This document shows positions 22,701 through 27,166 of a DNA stretch of 35,196 nucleotides, piece by piece (position 1 is the stretch's first letter; the number at the start of each line of letters is the position of its first letter). The DNA comes from Deltaproteobacteria bacterium. GTDB taxonomy: Bacteria; Myxococcota_A; UBA9042; PHBI01. Location of the stretch: the NCBI GenBank assembly GCA_006226565.1, contig SBGO01000065.1, positions 1-35,196 of the forward strand. Reading direction: 5' to 3'. The translations under genes and the position numbers were made by a program. The notes below the pieces were generated by a model that ran no database searches, was not told where the DNA came from, and saw nothing but the letters and a program-made list of their open reading frames with translations.

Positions 22701-24955
22701 GCGGTGTTGCCGACGAAGGTCGAGTTGGTGACGACGGTCGGTCCGGTGGCCCAGATCGCGCCGCCGTGGCCGAGGCCGCCGCCGCCGCCGGTGCCGTCGC
22801 CGCCCTGGGCGACGTTGGCGGAGAAGGTGGAGCCGTCGACCGTGAGCTTGCCGACCTCGACGTAGATCGCGCCGCCGGCGCCGTCGTTGCCGTTGCCGGC
22901 GCCGTTGTCCCAGCCGGGGGCGACGTTGGCGTGGAAGGTCGAGGCGTGGACGCGGACGTCGGCCGAGGCGTGGCTGATGCGGAGCGCGCCGCCGTAGTGG
23001 GCGCTGTTGGCCTCGAAGCGGACGCCGTCGAAGGAGACGTGGGAAGCGCTGGTGACGTAGACGCCGCCCGGGGCGCTGCCGGTGCTCAGGCCGTGGGCGA
23101 TGGTCAGGTCGGAGACGGTGACGATGTTGCCGCCGCCGATGGACAGGACCTGCACGGCGTTGCCGCCGTCGAGGGTCACGCCGTTGAGGCCGGTCACGGT
23201 GACCGGCGTGGAGATCGAGAGGGTCGAGCCGACCGTGATCACCTGAGGCGTGGCGAAGGCCGTCGGGTCGAAGGTGATGGCGTCGAGGCCGGTCGAGCCG
23301 GCGGCGCAGCCGTCGACCGCGGCGTTGGTGTTGGCGGCCTGGAGGGCCTCGCGCAGCGAGCAGTCGCCGCTCGAGTCGACGACGTCGGCGGTCGTGTCGA
23401 CGACGATGCTGGTGCCGGCCGGGATGGTCGGGGTGACCGAGGCCGTCGCGCTGTCGTTGGCGGTGTTGACGTCGGCGAGGTCGGAGGCGTCGACGGCCGC
23501 GGTGAAGTCGAGGGTGCCGCCGGCGGTCCCGAGATCGACGGTCGCGTCGACGAGGAGGGTGGCGGAGGTGTTGGGGGCGAGGGTGCCGACGTCCCAGAGC
23601 CCGGAGATCTCGTTGTAGGTGCCCTGGCTCGGGGTCTTGGCGGCGTAGGTCAGGCCCGCCGGGAGCAGGGCGTCGATCGCGACGCCGGTGACGCCCTCGA
23701 GGAGGTCGGAGTTGGTCACGGTGATCGTGAACTGGACCGCGTCGCCCTCGAGGGGGCTCGGGTCGTCGACCACGTTGGTCACGGCGAGATCGACGGCGTA
23801 GTAGACGTGCAGCGCGAGGTCGTCGAGGGCGAGCTCGTCGCGCGCGCCGGTGCCGCCCGCGACGTCGTCGGTCGCGAAGCGGAGGGTGAGGGTCTCGCCC
23901 GGGGCGATGTTGAGGCCGGTCGGGCCGGCGCCGCTGGTGTTGAGCGGGACGCTCGCCCACGGATCGGCCGTCGCGGCGAGGGGCGAGGTGTAGTTCAGCG
24001 CGGGGATCGCGGTGAAGGAGCCGGCGCCGATCGCGTAGCTGGCGGTCAGGGAGGTCGCCCAATCGCCGTTGCTCAGGACGCGGATCACGTAGGCGAGGTC
24101 GAAGCCTCCGATGGTCCGGCCGGTGTTGTTGACGAGCTTGAGCTCGAAGGCGCCCGGGGTGAGGTCGGTGTCGTCGGGCTGGAAGCCGAGGCCGCGGTTG
24201 CCGGCGCCGACGCTGAAGCCGTAGAGGCCGCCGGTGGTCACGGTCCCGGTGCTGGCGCCGCGGGCATAGTCGCCGGTGGCGTAGGTGCCGCCGAACGCCG
24301 TGTCGCCGTCACTGAGGCCGGTGACGCGCCACAGGTCGGAGTCGAGCTGACCGGCCGCGGGGCTCGGCGCCAGGCCGGCGCCGGCGTAGCCGGAGAAGTC
24401 GACGAGGGCGTGGTCGCTGACCAGCGGCCCGGCGACGCCGTGGTCGACGTCGACGAAGAAGTCCACGAGCCCGCCGGGGACGTAGATGTTCTGTCCCGAC
24501 AGGTCCTTCGACTGGCAGTTGAGGTACAGCCGCAACCGGTTCGTCGACGCGATGGCCGCCGCGGGGATGTCGCCGACGAAGAAGTCGTTGTTGTTGGCCG
24601 TCTGGTCGTAGCTCATCACGACGGTCGTCTGGGAGACGAAGCCGTCGGGTGAGTAGACGACGGAGCAGCCGTTGCCGACGCCGGCCGGATAGATCTCGAC
24701 CTTCACGCGGTACGCGTCGGCCCCGACGGCGATCGCGCCCGGTACGCCTTGACCGTTCGTTCGCGCCAAGCTGACGGGTACGCCGCTGTTGACGTTGGTC
24801 AGCGTGATGTTGCCGACGAAGATGCCGCCGGAGCTGTAGGCGTCGTTCCCGCTAGCGTCGACGTCGGCGTAGGCCGTTCCGGGCGCCGCGGCGAGCGAGC
24901 CTACGGCCAGAAGCGCGCTGGCGGTGGTCAGAGCGATGCAGCGTGCGATGCGCAT
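10706..24955 (-). CDS. Giant multidomain Ca-binding surface protein with C-terminal sorting anchor (4749 aa)
   Basis: Predicted surface protein and the larger of two tandem paralogues. ATG at 24955 follows AGGA by 6 nt and opens a Sec signal peptide (MRIARCIALTT... cleaved after GTAYA, ~30). Rough order: beta-sandwich region; DUF11 domain (390-515); CSLREA motif (CSLREALQAAN, ~535) and right-handed beta-helix (560-840) ending in a choice-of-anchor Q-type DIGAYEG; GEVED domain (920-1090, WIDWNRDGVFD...GEVEDYAV); DUF4215 and EGF-like modules; NHL-type beta-propeller (1180-1445); Cys-rich C-D-D-x-D/N repeats; a second propeller-like region (1560-1810); LamG-like sandwich (1890-2070); second DUF11 (2165-2290); DUF4215 repeats; MopE-like motifs with jelly-roll domains (2440-3330); lamin-tail-like domain (3345-3490); PPC-like domain (3700-3840); Ca-binding array (3840-4690); VFSCSGG, membrane segment, RRRRR (4711-4742). 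The modules are typical of extracellular scaffolds and I saw no catalytic site. The stop overlaps an ATG of the downstream frame, but that gene's signal peptide starts 117 bp further on. Confidence 0.9.
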   Translation of the reverse strand: MRIARCIALTTASALLAVGSLAAAPGTAYADVDASGNDAYSSGGIFVGNITLTNVNSGVPVSLARTNGQGVPGAIAVGADAYRVKVEIYPAGVGNGCSVVYSPDGFVSQTTVVMSYDQTANNNDFFVGDIPAAAIASTNRLRLYLNCQSKDLSGQNIYVPGGLVDFFVDVDHGVAGPLVSDHALVDFSGYAGAGLAPSPAAGQLDSDLWRVTGLSDGDTAFGGTYATGDYARGASTGTVTTGGLYGFSVGAGNRGLGFQPDDTDLTPGAFELKLVNNTGRTIGGFDLAYVIRVLSNGDWATSLTASYAIGAGSFTAIPALNYTSPLAATADPWASVPLNTSGAGPTGLNIAPGETLTLRFATDDVAGGTGARDELALDDLALHVYYAVDLAVTNVVDDPSPLEGDAVQFTITVTNSDLLEGVTGVAIDALLPAGLTYAAKTPSQGTYNEISGLWDVGTLAPNTSATLLVDATVDLGTAGGTLDFTAAVDASDLADVNTANDSATASVTPTIPAGTSIVVDTTADVVDSSGDCSLREALQAANTNAAVDGCAAGSTGLDAITFDPTAFATPQVITVGSTLSISTPVTVTGLNGVTLDGGNAVQVLSIGGGNIVTVSDLTIAHGLSTGSAPGGVYVTSASHVSFDGVRFEANSAHYGGALRISHASADVRVHASTFHANVAPGWDNGAGNGNDGAGGAIYVEVGKLTVDGSTFSANVAQGGDGTGGGGGLGHGGAIWATGPTVVTNSTFVGNTAVGGIGDLGTGGDANGGAVKSSAANFRCESCTFVNNTVAAGQTPSPGVANASSIAGGTLRNSVVVSTDAAAACSASVSNGFNLFDSAPDAASCNGGVTNGADVVAADPRMGVLADNGGPTLTVAPRTDSPAIGAGTCTDSNGNTLSTDQRGDARPFDTTCDIGAYEGAGVDPDSDFGDAPAPYATLLADNGPRHIATGPILGTLVDTEFDAKNLETDASGDDLDGQADEDGVVFQDILAPGQLVGIDVTLSGAASAELDAWIDWNRDGVFDAATERIVPTPQTLTSGLNALSFTVPLSVTGGTVFARFRVSTAGGLLPTGSAADGEVEDYAVVVQDCGDGVTQGVEVCDDGDSDDTHGCNNACTAVNTNWDCPPEGGSCQCAATWFGAECAVYCNEADNCATTECATRACNVSTGACEETNTESSIGLRDSFGTAGSGSGQLTNPLDVATFIGDTILVADTGNDRVNRYSTTAPYTLAGDIGSTGDGSAAGLWASPTGVGVDPTTHHIFVTDAGNSKVHHFDDSLVAVGVFAAPGAGDGQLSLPEGIACDGAGFVYVADRGNNRVLKFATDGTPVPTATFGVSVTAPSGVTVAGSELYVVSYASATVSVFALDGTPARTFGTGEVSNGRRHVAIDASGLVYVTEPAADQVTVYSAAGLLIQASSVANSPRGVAVDAAGTVFVGTYTDSKVVLLEPFRGCDDSDLCTQASYCDAGSCLGAAPLNLDCDDMNDCTVDACEPSTGLCGHVAVADDPVQPCEDGDLCTVGDTCASGICVAGPVTPCNDGNDCTLDACNPATGLCEAPTITANVTRTASYSVVSNVVDPRDIAAYVAGVYLVDGADNLVEAYDINGQYVGVKATLPTVPTAIDATTNGFFYAITGSSGSYYDPTGAVIQPFGTGGQDLTLAPNGDVLVVTNTTVQRWAPNVTVMLDSFTGDWVGTATALTTDGQGNIFVLASDTVYAYDAAGTLLRSWDGSLGAGGALSGATSIAVDEGGRVIVTETAGPRFQRFTHVGDYIDDWALTAAPRRSDFGPGGELFIVRYDAGGLVGQYYVPVVGCDDADSCTGHDVCSADLCIGGGEPECGDGRVCTTNAAEACDDGGILDGDGCSATCTVEPGASCNVAEPSVCVTACGDPCGLLVNDSFTADTVPGDDWAVITDTPGSALVRRNGQKDLKLTDRPLLVTTYQADPAAYGTMTVTTTWKLSTGDQARIHTRATANQDPSNFYLPTTSVACIAEGGSIFLTWPQGTPVTTTVPFQNNDRFILEMTDDGTTVTCRYENLSHGGSGFITGQYAASHADNYIAFANASGDGYLEDVRIQVAAPTCQSWRCVDVTCQVIAVPDGQICDDGLPNTLNSTCTAGACGGGCGDGVVDPGEQCDTGTFTDGCDATCNPSPGWRCVPNGLGGSVCDRITDMKVVVAEQLGAPVYTGDDVGIRFTVTDQGPVSNSNVTLTVTVPTAFTFVTGNAPAGCTAGAGTVTCAIGSMSNGQSLDRTLYFTLDPDYTGAGMPANQTFTATVTGDRPENDEADNSADAVVAVEFCGDDTINGPEQCDDGALNEDASAKCRSGSTDPALRCNVPRCNDGITDSGTYDDTGAGGSTYLELAETCDDKNDNINDKCPSGPQGTCVAAFCGDGYVDITVPSGGIRPSEECDTSGSGTFDGCATCQVRAGWTCDGLRDTSCTQDCGTLFDFADSNYSWTSPNGVFAYGVSSTFGGVTGWETQLGAQLPAAPVTAAMWRSVAIPSQADAQRPQLIIDYRLAATADLDCMKVYLSTKPDVSAEAPAATECAPTNAGHLVIELSGTQAAALQTNRVLTIALDATSSAAGRNGLIVTNVEIKSDADGDGVLEHKGFGPGTCADACTDVDHDLYGNATSADRATGCSGGTTLDCDDTNAQVKPDIDEGAYGGSLACIDGVDNNCDGNTDAADAWCYEDCGNFVEDGASISDPNTGDGLVDCADPNCTSDDFCTTPCEMSWSFTTGGAWQPDPTSNVTVFKAPGVITPGEWSTAGTSDATRKLARLDLNLPQFGSAIVRGPKPTLSVRFRMEVFRNGNYTTPIAPANVIGKDVFAVCVDVDNCQINLLQDVFIVHDTSKAPLFPVVGGWVTATVDLTPYLGRNDLKVTLLLDTFESTQVTPSEVVLRIDRISLGSDVDSDGDYEGTDPQGRACDTCWDGDGDGWGAIESPDVRTCSATPGGICAAGSVDPACVDCDDTSATVNPGEPTETVCNDGKDNNCDGFTDGADSSCGSEDCANGQDDNGDNIIDCNDVTCAADPACSVCYTGFTFESGDDNQHAAGFTPYGRDDAGTFALFEVGTLGNSRGWTTSGTTIADKSPTGAVRGWLVKRNVAVGSSLLAPAVELVYSLQAQTGMKFGVCFDVAFDGQGLPSSCGTLGDPSKIAWMTSLSSPSPNTDRSANALALANSTYNDGTWDRAIVPITPGTHDIVVFFESTDGNNGTRGVFLDELLVRSDIDTDWDGPGAYSGYEAAAPSCDHCIDIDHDLYGDADYDIADLSACPMPDQADCDDSDATTRPLDNTPSGDAGTELCYAAGSGVDNDCDGLSDPNDPDCRVCGNGHIELGETCDPPSAGSCTDQCQIEAGGTYVTEIHLPSLFGNGAEQWIELYNGSGTPLDLTLLNLTLSNASGAVAAFDGPNPGCFIQNIPTIEPGAFYIIAFGNPAQGDFVDTQLINATCPGFVLDDFGDRLELSTVAGSLDVIDFTGAEFGCLIDNTRRVVGGETKGRSMVLANNVAGTINLNAQANDVAANWCLAGPNLNQVTDAQHPNNHYSNTDAHYGSPGSAGGCAEVACDGVNDDCDDDQSQADIDADEAAELIDSDLDGRCDARDCQPLVDTCQAGSHCYNDQDGDGTVDCLDDCRDADRDGFGVADGLAGTCGLYNGLPKHEFNVCDDNFAVNPSIGENTDDACIDGLDNDCDLTNDCLDSDCTGRAICATETCATAQAVGCGFSQSYIANSDDFPVCDAGAVRVGSPTGPDVAFRFVAPSTGTVTFRITNNGTRRHEMFITTGDGACDETSCAAVTQTAGSTCTNGGTTALSAVEGQVYTIVVKSLGGCNVGPLPSVTFSVSCVEICGDNGEDEDADGKADCADEDCVPTAQCADFDFDHDGVSNADELTCGTNPLLGTEDPAQDSFLDVDNDTLLNCVDQDDDADGVADVVELAQCLNAASKNEPTHYPGAQPACDLAGVDANCNGEIDTTEFLCGTRESNCGNGEDDDSDGATDCDDRDCVPVSLCDLQDFDDDGVVNYVETACNTDPLLSSSVPVPAAEGEDPDQDGLPSCQDNDDDGDGYEDDQEIICGSDSRDANDTPPDLDHDFQCDDVDPDDDGDGYDDTLELNCASDPRDADSTPTDADHDADQDGQCNNVDNDDDNDDWTDIAEIQCSTDPLDKDSNPTAIGQDVDNDKICDVLDNDDDNDGWLDVDEVACNKLPNDASSVPVDTDHDGTCNYLDLNDDEDLANDATEIACGTDPLDPTDYPIEEAAQDPDHDGLWNCVDTDDDGDGLSDENEALHGSDRLDPDSDDDGLLDGEEDANDDGQTTGTETSPVLKDTDFDGLDDNVELASSYPNDQGTSSSTQPWNPDTDGDGLLDGAEDSDGSGSLSPDETNPVRADSDGDDANDGYEVHCATDPLDIFSVPVDKDHDGECDGAQVDTDHDGVADGVEEFCGTDPLDNSDAPSLADLEDTDGDLQINCIDNDDDADLVSDEDEIECGTKPRDPSSRPSVDDVNDYDGDGMLNCSDPDDDNDGVPDYIEEQKGWDPQDMDTDDDGLSDGRELELGTDPADLDSDHDGVQDGTEVGETEGTPDTDPEIFIPDADPTTVTEPRVADTDKDGLKDGEEDFNGNGKVDVEDNEGDPLDPRDGLLDTDGDGLIDRDEINVYHTDPDNQDTDGDALDDKEELDIYFTNPLEPDTDGGGVVDGFEVENDTNPLDAADDFTDAVIKGDNVFSCSGGGAGAVGFALLLGLSLAWITLRRRRRAASRGDL
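10880..13430 (-). repeat. Thrombospondin type 3-like Ca-binding repeat array in the 4749-aa protein
   Basis: This has the same unit architecture as the array at 1260-3700 and runs in the same order. For example, the unit with DKDSNPTAIGQDVDNDKICD here corresponds to DADDNPTANGADGDDDHICD there, and both are followed by a DDDDNDGWLD.DE.AC unit. The order suggests the whole array was copied as a block. Confidence 0.85.
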
Positions 24956-25083
24956 GCGTTGTCCTGTGCGATGGCCAGTTGTCCGCGGCCTTCCCGTCGG
25001 AGTACGTCCGAGACCTCCATACCCCCCCGAGCGACCGCATTCTCCCTGGCTCTGTGACCTCGCCAGCAAAGCTAGACGAACGG

Positions 25084-25097
25084 TTGCGTCGACGCAA
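25084..25097. promoter_or_regulatory. 14-bp perfect palindrome upstream of the 4749-aa gene
   Basis: TTGCGTCGACGCAA is fully self-complementary. It lies about 130 bp upstream of the giant gene's start, in the 271-bp gap below namZ. It has the size and symmetry of a dimeric repressor or activator operator. No regulator for it is visible here and I found no convincing -35/-10 pair beside it. The rest of the gap shows only the AGGA ribosome binding site. Confidence 0.4.
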
Positions 25098-25226
25098 GCG
25101 GCCCTGGGGCGCGGCAGGAGGCGCCGGTGGGGGCTCCGGAGGGGGGTGCCCGGGCGAATCCCGTGCGATTGTGCGGTGCGGCGAAGCGGGCGCCGGGAGC
25201 GCGGAACGTGCGCCGGCGGGGGGCGC

Positions 25227-26471
25227 TCAGTCGCCGTAGAGGAGGTAGCGGGCGCGGGTCGCGGCGAAGGCCTCGAGGGCGTCGGCCCAGCTCGCCTCGA
25301 GCGCGGCCGGCGTCTGGCCGGCGCGGACGGCCGGGAGGACCGTCGTGGTGCCCCAGATGCGGGCGACGTAGGTGTCGTCGCGGTAGGTGACGGTGCCGGG
25401 GTGGAGCCGCTCGACCGTGGTCATCAGCGTCAGGGCGGTGCGGAGCGGCCGGAAGCGGTGCGGGTCGGTCACGACGAGCTGGACGCCGCCGAGGATCTGG
25501 CCCTTGAAGCGGTGGTAGTAGGGGCGCCAGACGGTCGGGCGGAAGGTCACCCCGGGGAGCCCGGCGGCGTTCATGGCGCGGGTCAGCGCGGCCGGATCGA
25601 CGAAGCTCGCGCCGGTCAGCTCGAAGGGCTGGGTGGTGCCGACGCCCTCGTTCACGTTGGTGGTCACGCCGGCGAACATGCCGGTGGCGACGTAGAGGTA
25701 GGCGTTCAGCGCATGCGGGATGCCGGGGGAGGTGGGGACCCAGACCAGGCCCGTGTCGTCCCAGGTCATGTCGCGGCGCCAGCCGGTCATGGGGACGACG
25801 GTGAGGTCGCAGCCGAGCCCCAGCTCGCCCTCGTAGAGGCGCGCGAGCTCGCCGAAGGTCATGCCGTGGGTGACGGGCACCGGCCCCCAGCCGAGGAAGC
25901 TCTTGTGCGCGTCGTCGCGGACCGGGCCCTCGAAGAGGCGCCCGCCGAGGGGGTTCGGGCGGTCGAGGACGATGAACGGCACCTTCGCGGCGGCTGCGGC
26001 GGTCATCGCCTCGCCCAGGGTGCTGGCGTAGGTGTAGGTGCGGGAGCCGACGTCCTGGAGGTCGAAGAGGAGGACGTCGAGGCGGGCGAGGGACGCGGCG
26101 GTCGGGCGGCGGCGCTTGCCGAAGAGGGCCTCGACCGGGACGCCGGTCGCCGCGTCGACGGTGTCGGCGATCTTCTCGCCGGCCGCCAGGGCGCCGCGCA
26201 GGCCGTGCTCGGGCGCGTAGAGCTGGACGAGCTCCACCCGGGGGTCGGCGGCGAGGCGGTCGGCGGTCCCCACGAGGGCGCCGTCGACGGCGGCGGCATT
26301 GGTGACGAGGCCGACGCGCTTGCCGCGGACGAGCTCGATGCGCTCGTCGAGGAGGACGTCGACGCCGAGGCGAACGGGCGGCGCGGCGTGGGCGCTGGCG
26401 CTCGCGAGGAGGGAGAGCGCGAGGAGCCCGAGGGCGAGCGCGCGGTGGGGGATGGCGGAGGGGGGCGTCAT
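25227..26471 (-). CDS. namZ: Secreted exo-beta-N-acetylmuramidase, NamZ/DUF1343 family
   Basis: NamZ enzymes remove terminal N-acetylmuramic acid from peptidoglycan fragments and act in cell-wall turnover or recycling. The 414-aa product from ATG 26471 has a signal peptide (hydrophobic core ALALGLLALSLLASASAHA, cleavage near residue 29) and then the full family: LYAPEHGLRG (85-93), LLFDLQDVGSRTYTY (135-148), VLDRPNPLGG (168-177), a GP.RDD segment, LGWGPVPVTHGMTFGELA (193-210), TNVNEGVGTTQPFE (271-284) and W.PYYHRFKG. Length is normal. GGAG sits 8 nt before the start; a longer frame from 26540 exists but would bury the signal peptide. It lies upstream of the giant surface-protein genes on the same strand, across a 271-bp gap. 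Export points to action on wall material in the envelope or outside the cell. Confidence 0.92.
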   Translation of the reverse strand: MTPPSAIPHRALALGLLALSLLASASAHAAPPVRLGVDVLLDERIELVRGKRVGLVTNAAAVDGALVGTADRLAADPRVELVQLYAPEHGLRGALAAGEKIADTVDAATGVPVEALFGKRRRPTAASLARLDVLLFDLQDVGSRTYTYASTLGEAMTAAAAAKVPFIVLDRPNPLGGRLFEGPVRDDAHKSFLGWGPVPVTHGMTFGELARLYEGELGLGCDLTVVPMTGWRRDMTWDDTGLVWVPTSPGIPHALNAYLYVATGMFAGVTTNVNEGVGTTQPFELTGASFVDPAALTRAMNAAGLPGVTFRPTVWRPYYHRFKGQILGGVQLVVTDPHRFRPLRTALTLMTTVERLHPGTVTYRDDTYVARIWGTTTVLPAVRAGQTPAALEASWADALEAFAATRARYLLYGD

Positions 26472-26472
26472 G
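26457..26472. promoter_or_regulatory. Shared CATG: overlapping divergent start codons with a ribosome binding site
   Basis: The palindrome CATG at 26469-26472 holds the minus-strand ATG of namZ (26471-26469) and the plus-strand ATG of the YkgJ-like gene (26470-26472). GGAGGGGGG at 26457-26465 is well placed for the plus-strand start. On the minus strand GGAG is 8 nt before the namZ start. If both starts are used, each promoter must lie inside the other gene and the two mRNAs overlap at their 5' ends. Confidence 0.5.
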
Positions 26473-27021
26473 GTCCATGCTCCAACGGTCATGACCAAGA
26501 AGACCTTCCGAATCCTGAGCGAAGAGACGGTCCGCGTCACCCCGGACGCGGGCGTCGACCCCGATGACGAGAACCCCTACTGGACGGCGTGGGAGGAGCT
26601 GCCGCCGCACCCGGACCCGTCGCAGGGGTGCATCCGGCGCGGGCTCTGCTGCAAGTCGAGCCCCGGTTGGTTCGGGCCGGGCGAGATCGAGGGTGCCGCG
26701 GCGCTGCTCGGCCTCACCCCCGACGATCTCGTGCGGCGCTACCTCGTGATCGACGAGGCGGAGATCGACGGCGAGCGGGTCTACGTCTTCGCGCCGGTGA
26801 AGCTCGCGCGCGACGGCCGGCCGGCGATCCCGCCGGCGACGCGCGCCGACGCCCTGTACCGGACGCTGCGCGGCACCTGCGTCTTCTTCGACGGCGAGGG
26901 GTGCGGGATCTACGCCGCGCGCCCCATCGAGTGCGCCCGCTACGTCTGTACGAACAAGCCGGGCGACAACCTCGATCACGAGGCCATCGCCCGGCTCTGG
27001 AAGGAGGCCGCCGGCGCCTGA
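26470..27021 (+). CDS. YkgJ-family cysteine-cluster protein (predicted Fe or Zn binding)
   Basis: The 183-aa soluble protein carries the YkgJ/PF03692 cluster in order: C54-IRRGLC60-C61, then GTC137-VFFDGEGC145-GIYAARPIEC155-ARYVC160. The GxCxFxxxxxCxIYxxRPxxCxxY pattern is diagnostic for a domain predicted to bind iron or zinc; its biochemical role is not established. I preferred ATG 26470 because GGAGG is 8 nt upstream. ATG 26491 (MTKKTFRIL...) is a reasonable alternative giving 176 aa but has no visible ribosome binding site. There is no signal peptide, so it is cytoplasmic. It diverges from namZ and converges on the octaheme cytochrome gene. Confidence 0.87.
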   Translation: MVHAPTVMTKKTFRILSEETVRVTPDAGVDPDDENPYWTAWEELPPHPDPSQGCIRRGLCCKSSPGWFGPGEIEGAAALLGLTPDDLVRRYLVIDEAEIDGERVYVFAPVKLARDGRPAIPPATRADALYRTLRGTCVFFDGEGCGIYAARPIECARYVCTNKPGDNLDHEAIARLWKEAAGA

Positions 27022-27123
27022 GCGTCGCGGCGACCCGGGTAAGGAGACCGCACCGTGGGGCTGTAGCGGCCGGCCAACTCAGCTCGGCCCACCCAGCGCC
27101 CCGCGCTACGGTCGACACGCCGA

Positions 27124-27149
27124 CGGGCGGCGCCAGCGGCGACCGCCCG
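27124..27149. terminator. Hairpin between convergent ykgJ-like and octaheme genes
   Basis: CGGGCGGCGCC (27124-27134) pairs with GGCG-A-CCGCCCG (27138-27149), giving an 11-bp stem with one bulged A and an AGC loop. It starts 17 bp past the stop of the octaheme cytochrome gene on the minus strand and about 100 bp past the ykgJ-like stop on the plus strand. Neither side has a T-run, so it may act as a shared weak terminator or as a 3'-end stabiliser. Confidence 0.5.
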
Positions 27150-27166
27150 GCGACGTGGGAGAGACG

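Noticed and set aside
11018-24652. A plus-strand open frame of 4544 codons opposite the 4749-aa gene
   Set aside because: Same artefact: an Ala/Val/Gly/Arg-rich translation without domains, while the minus strand encodes many recognisable domains throughout.
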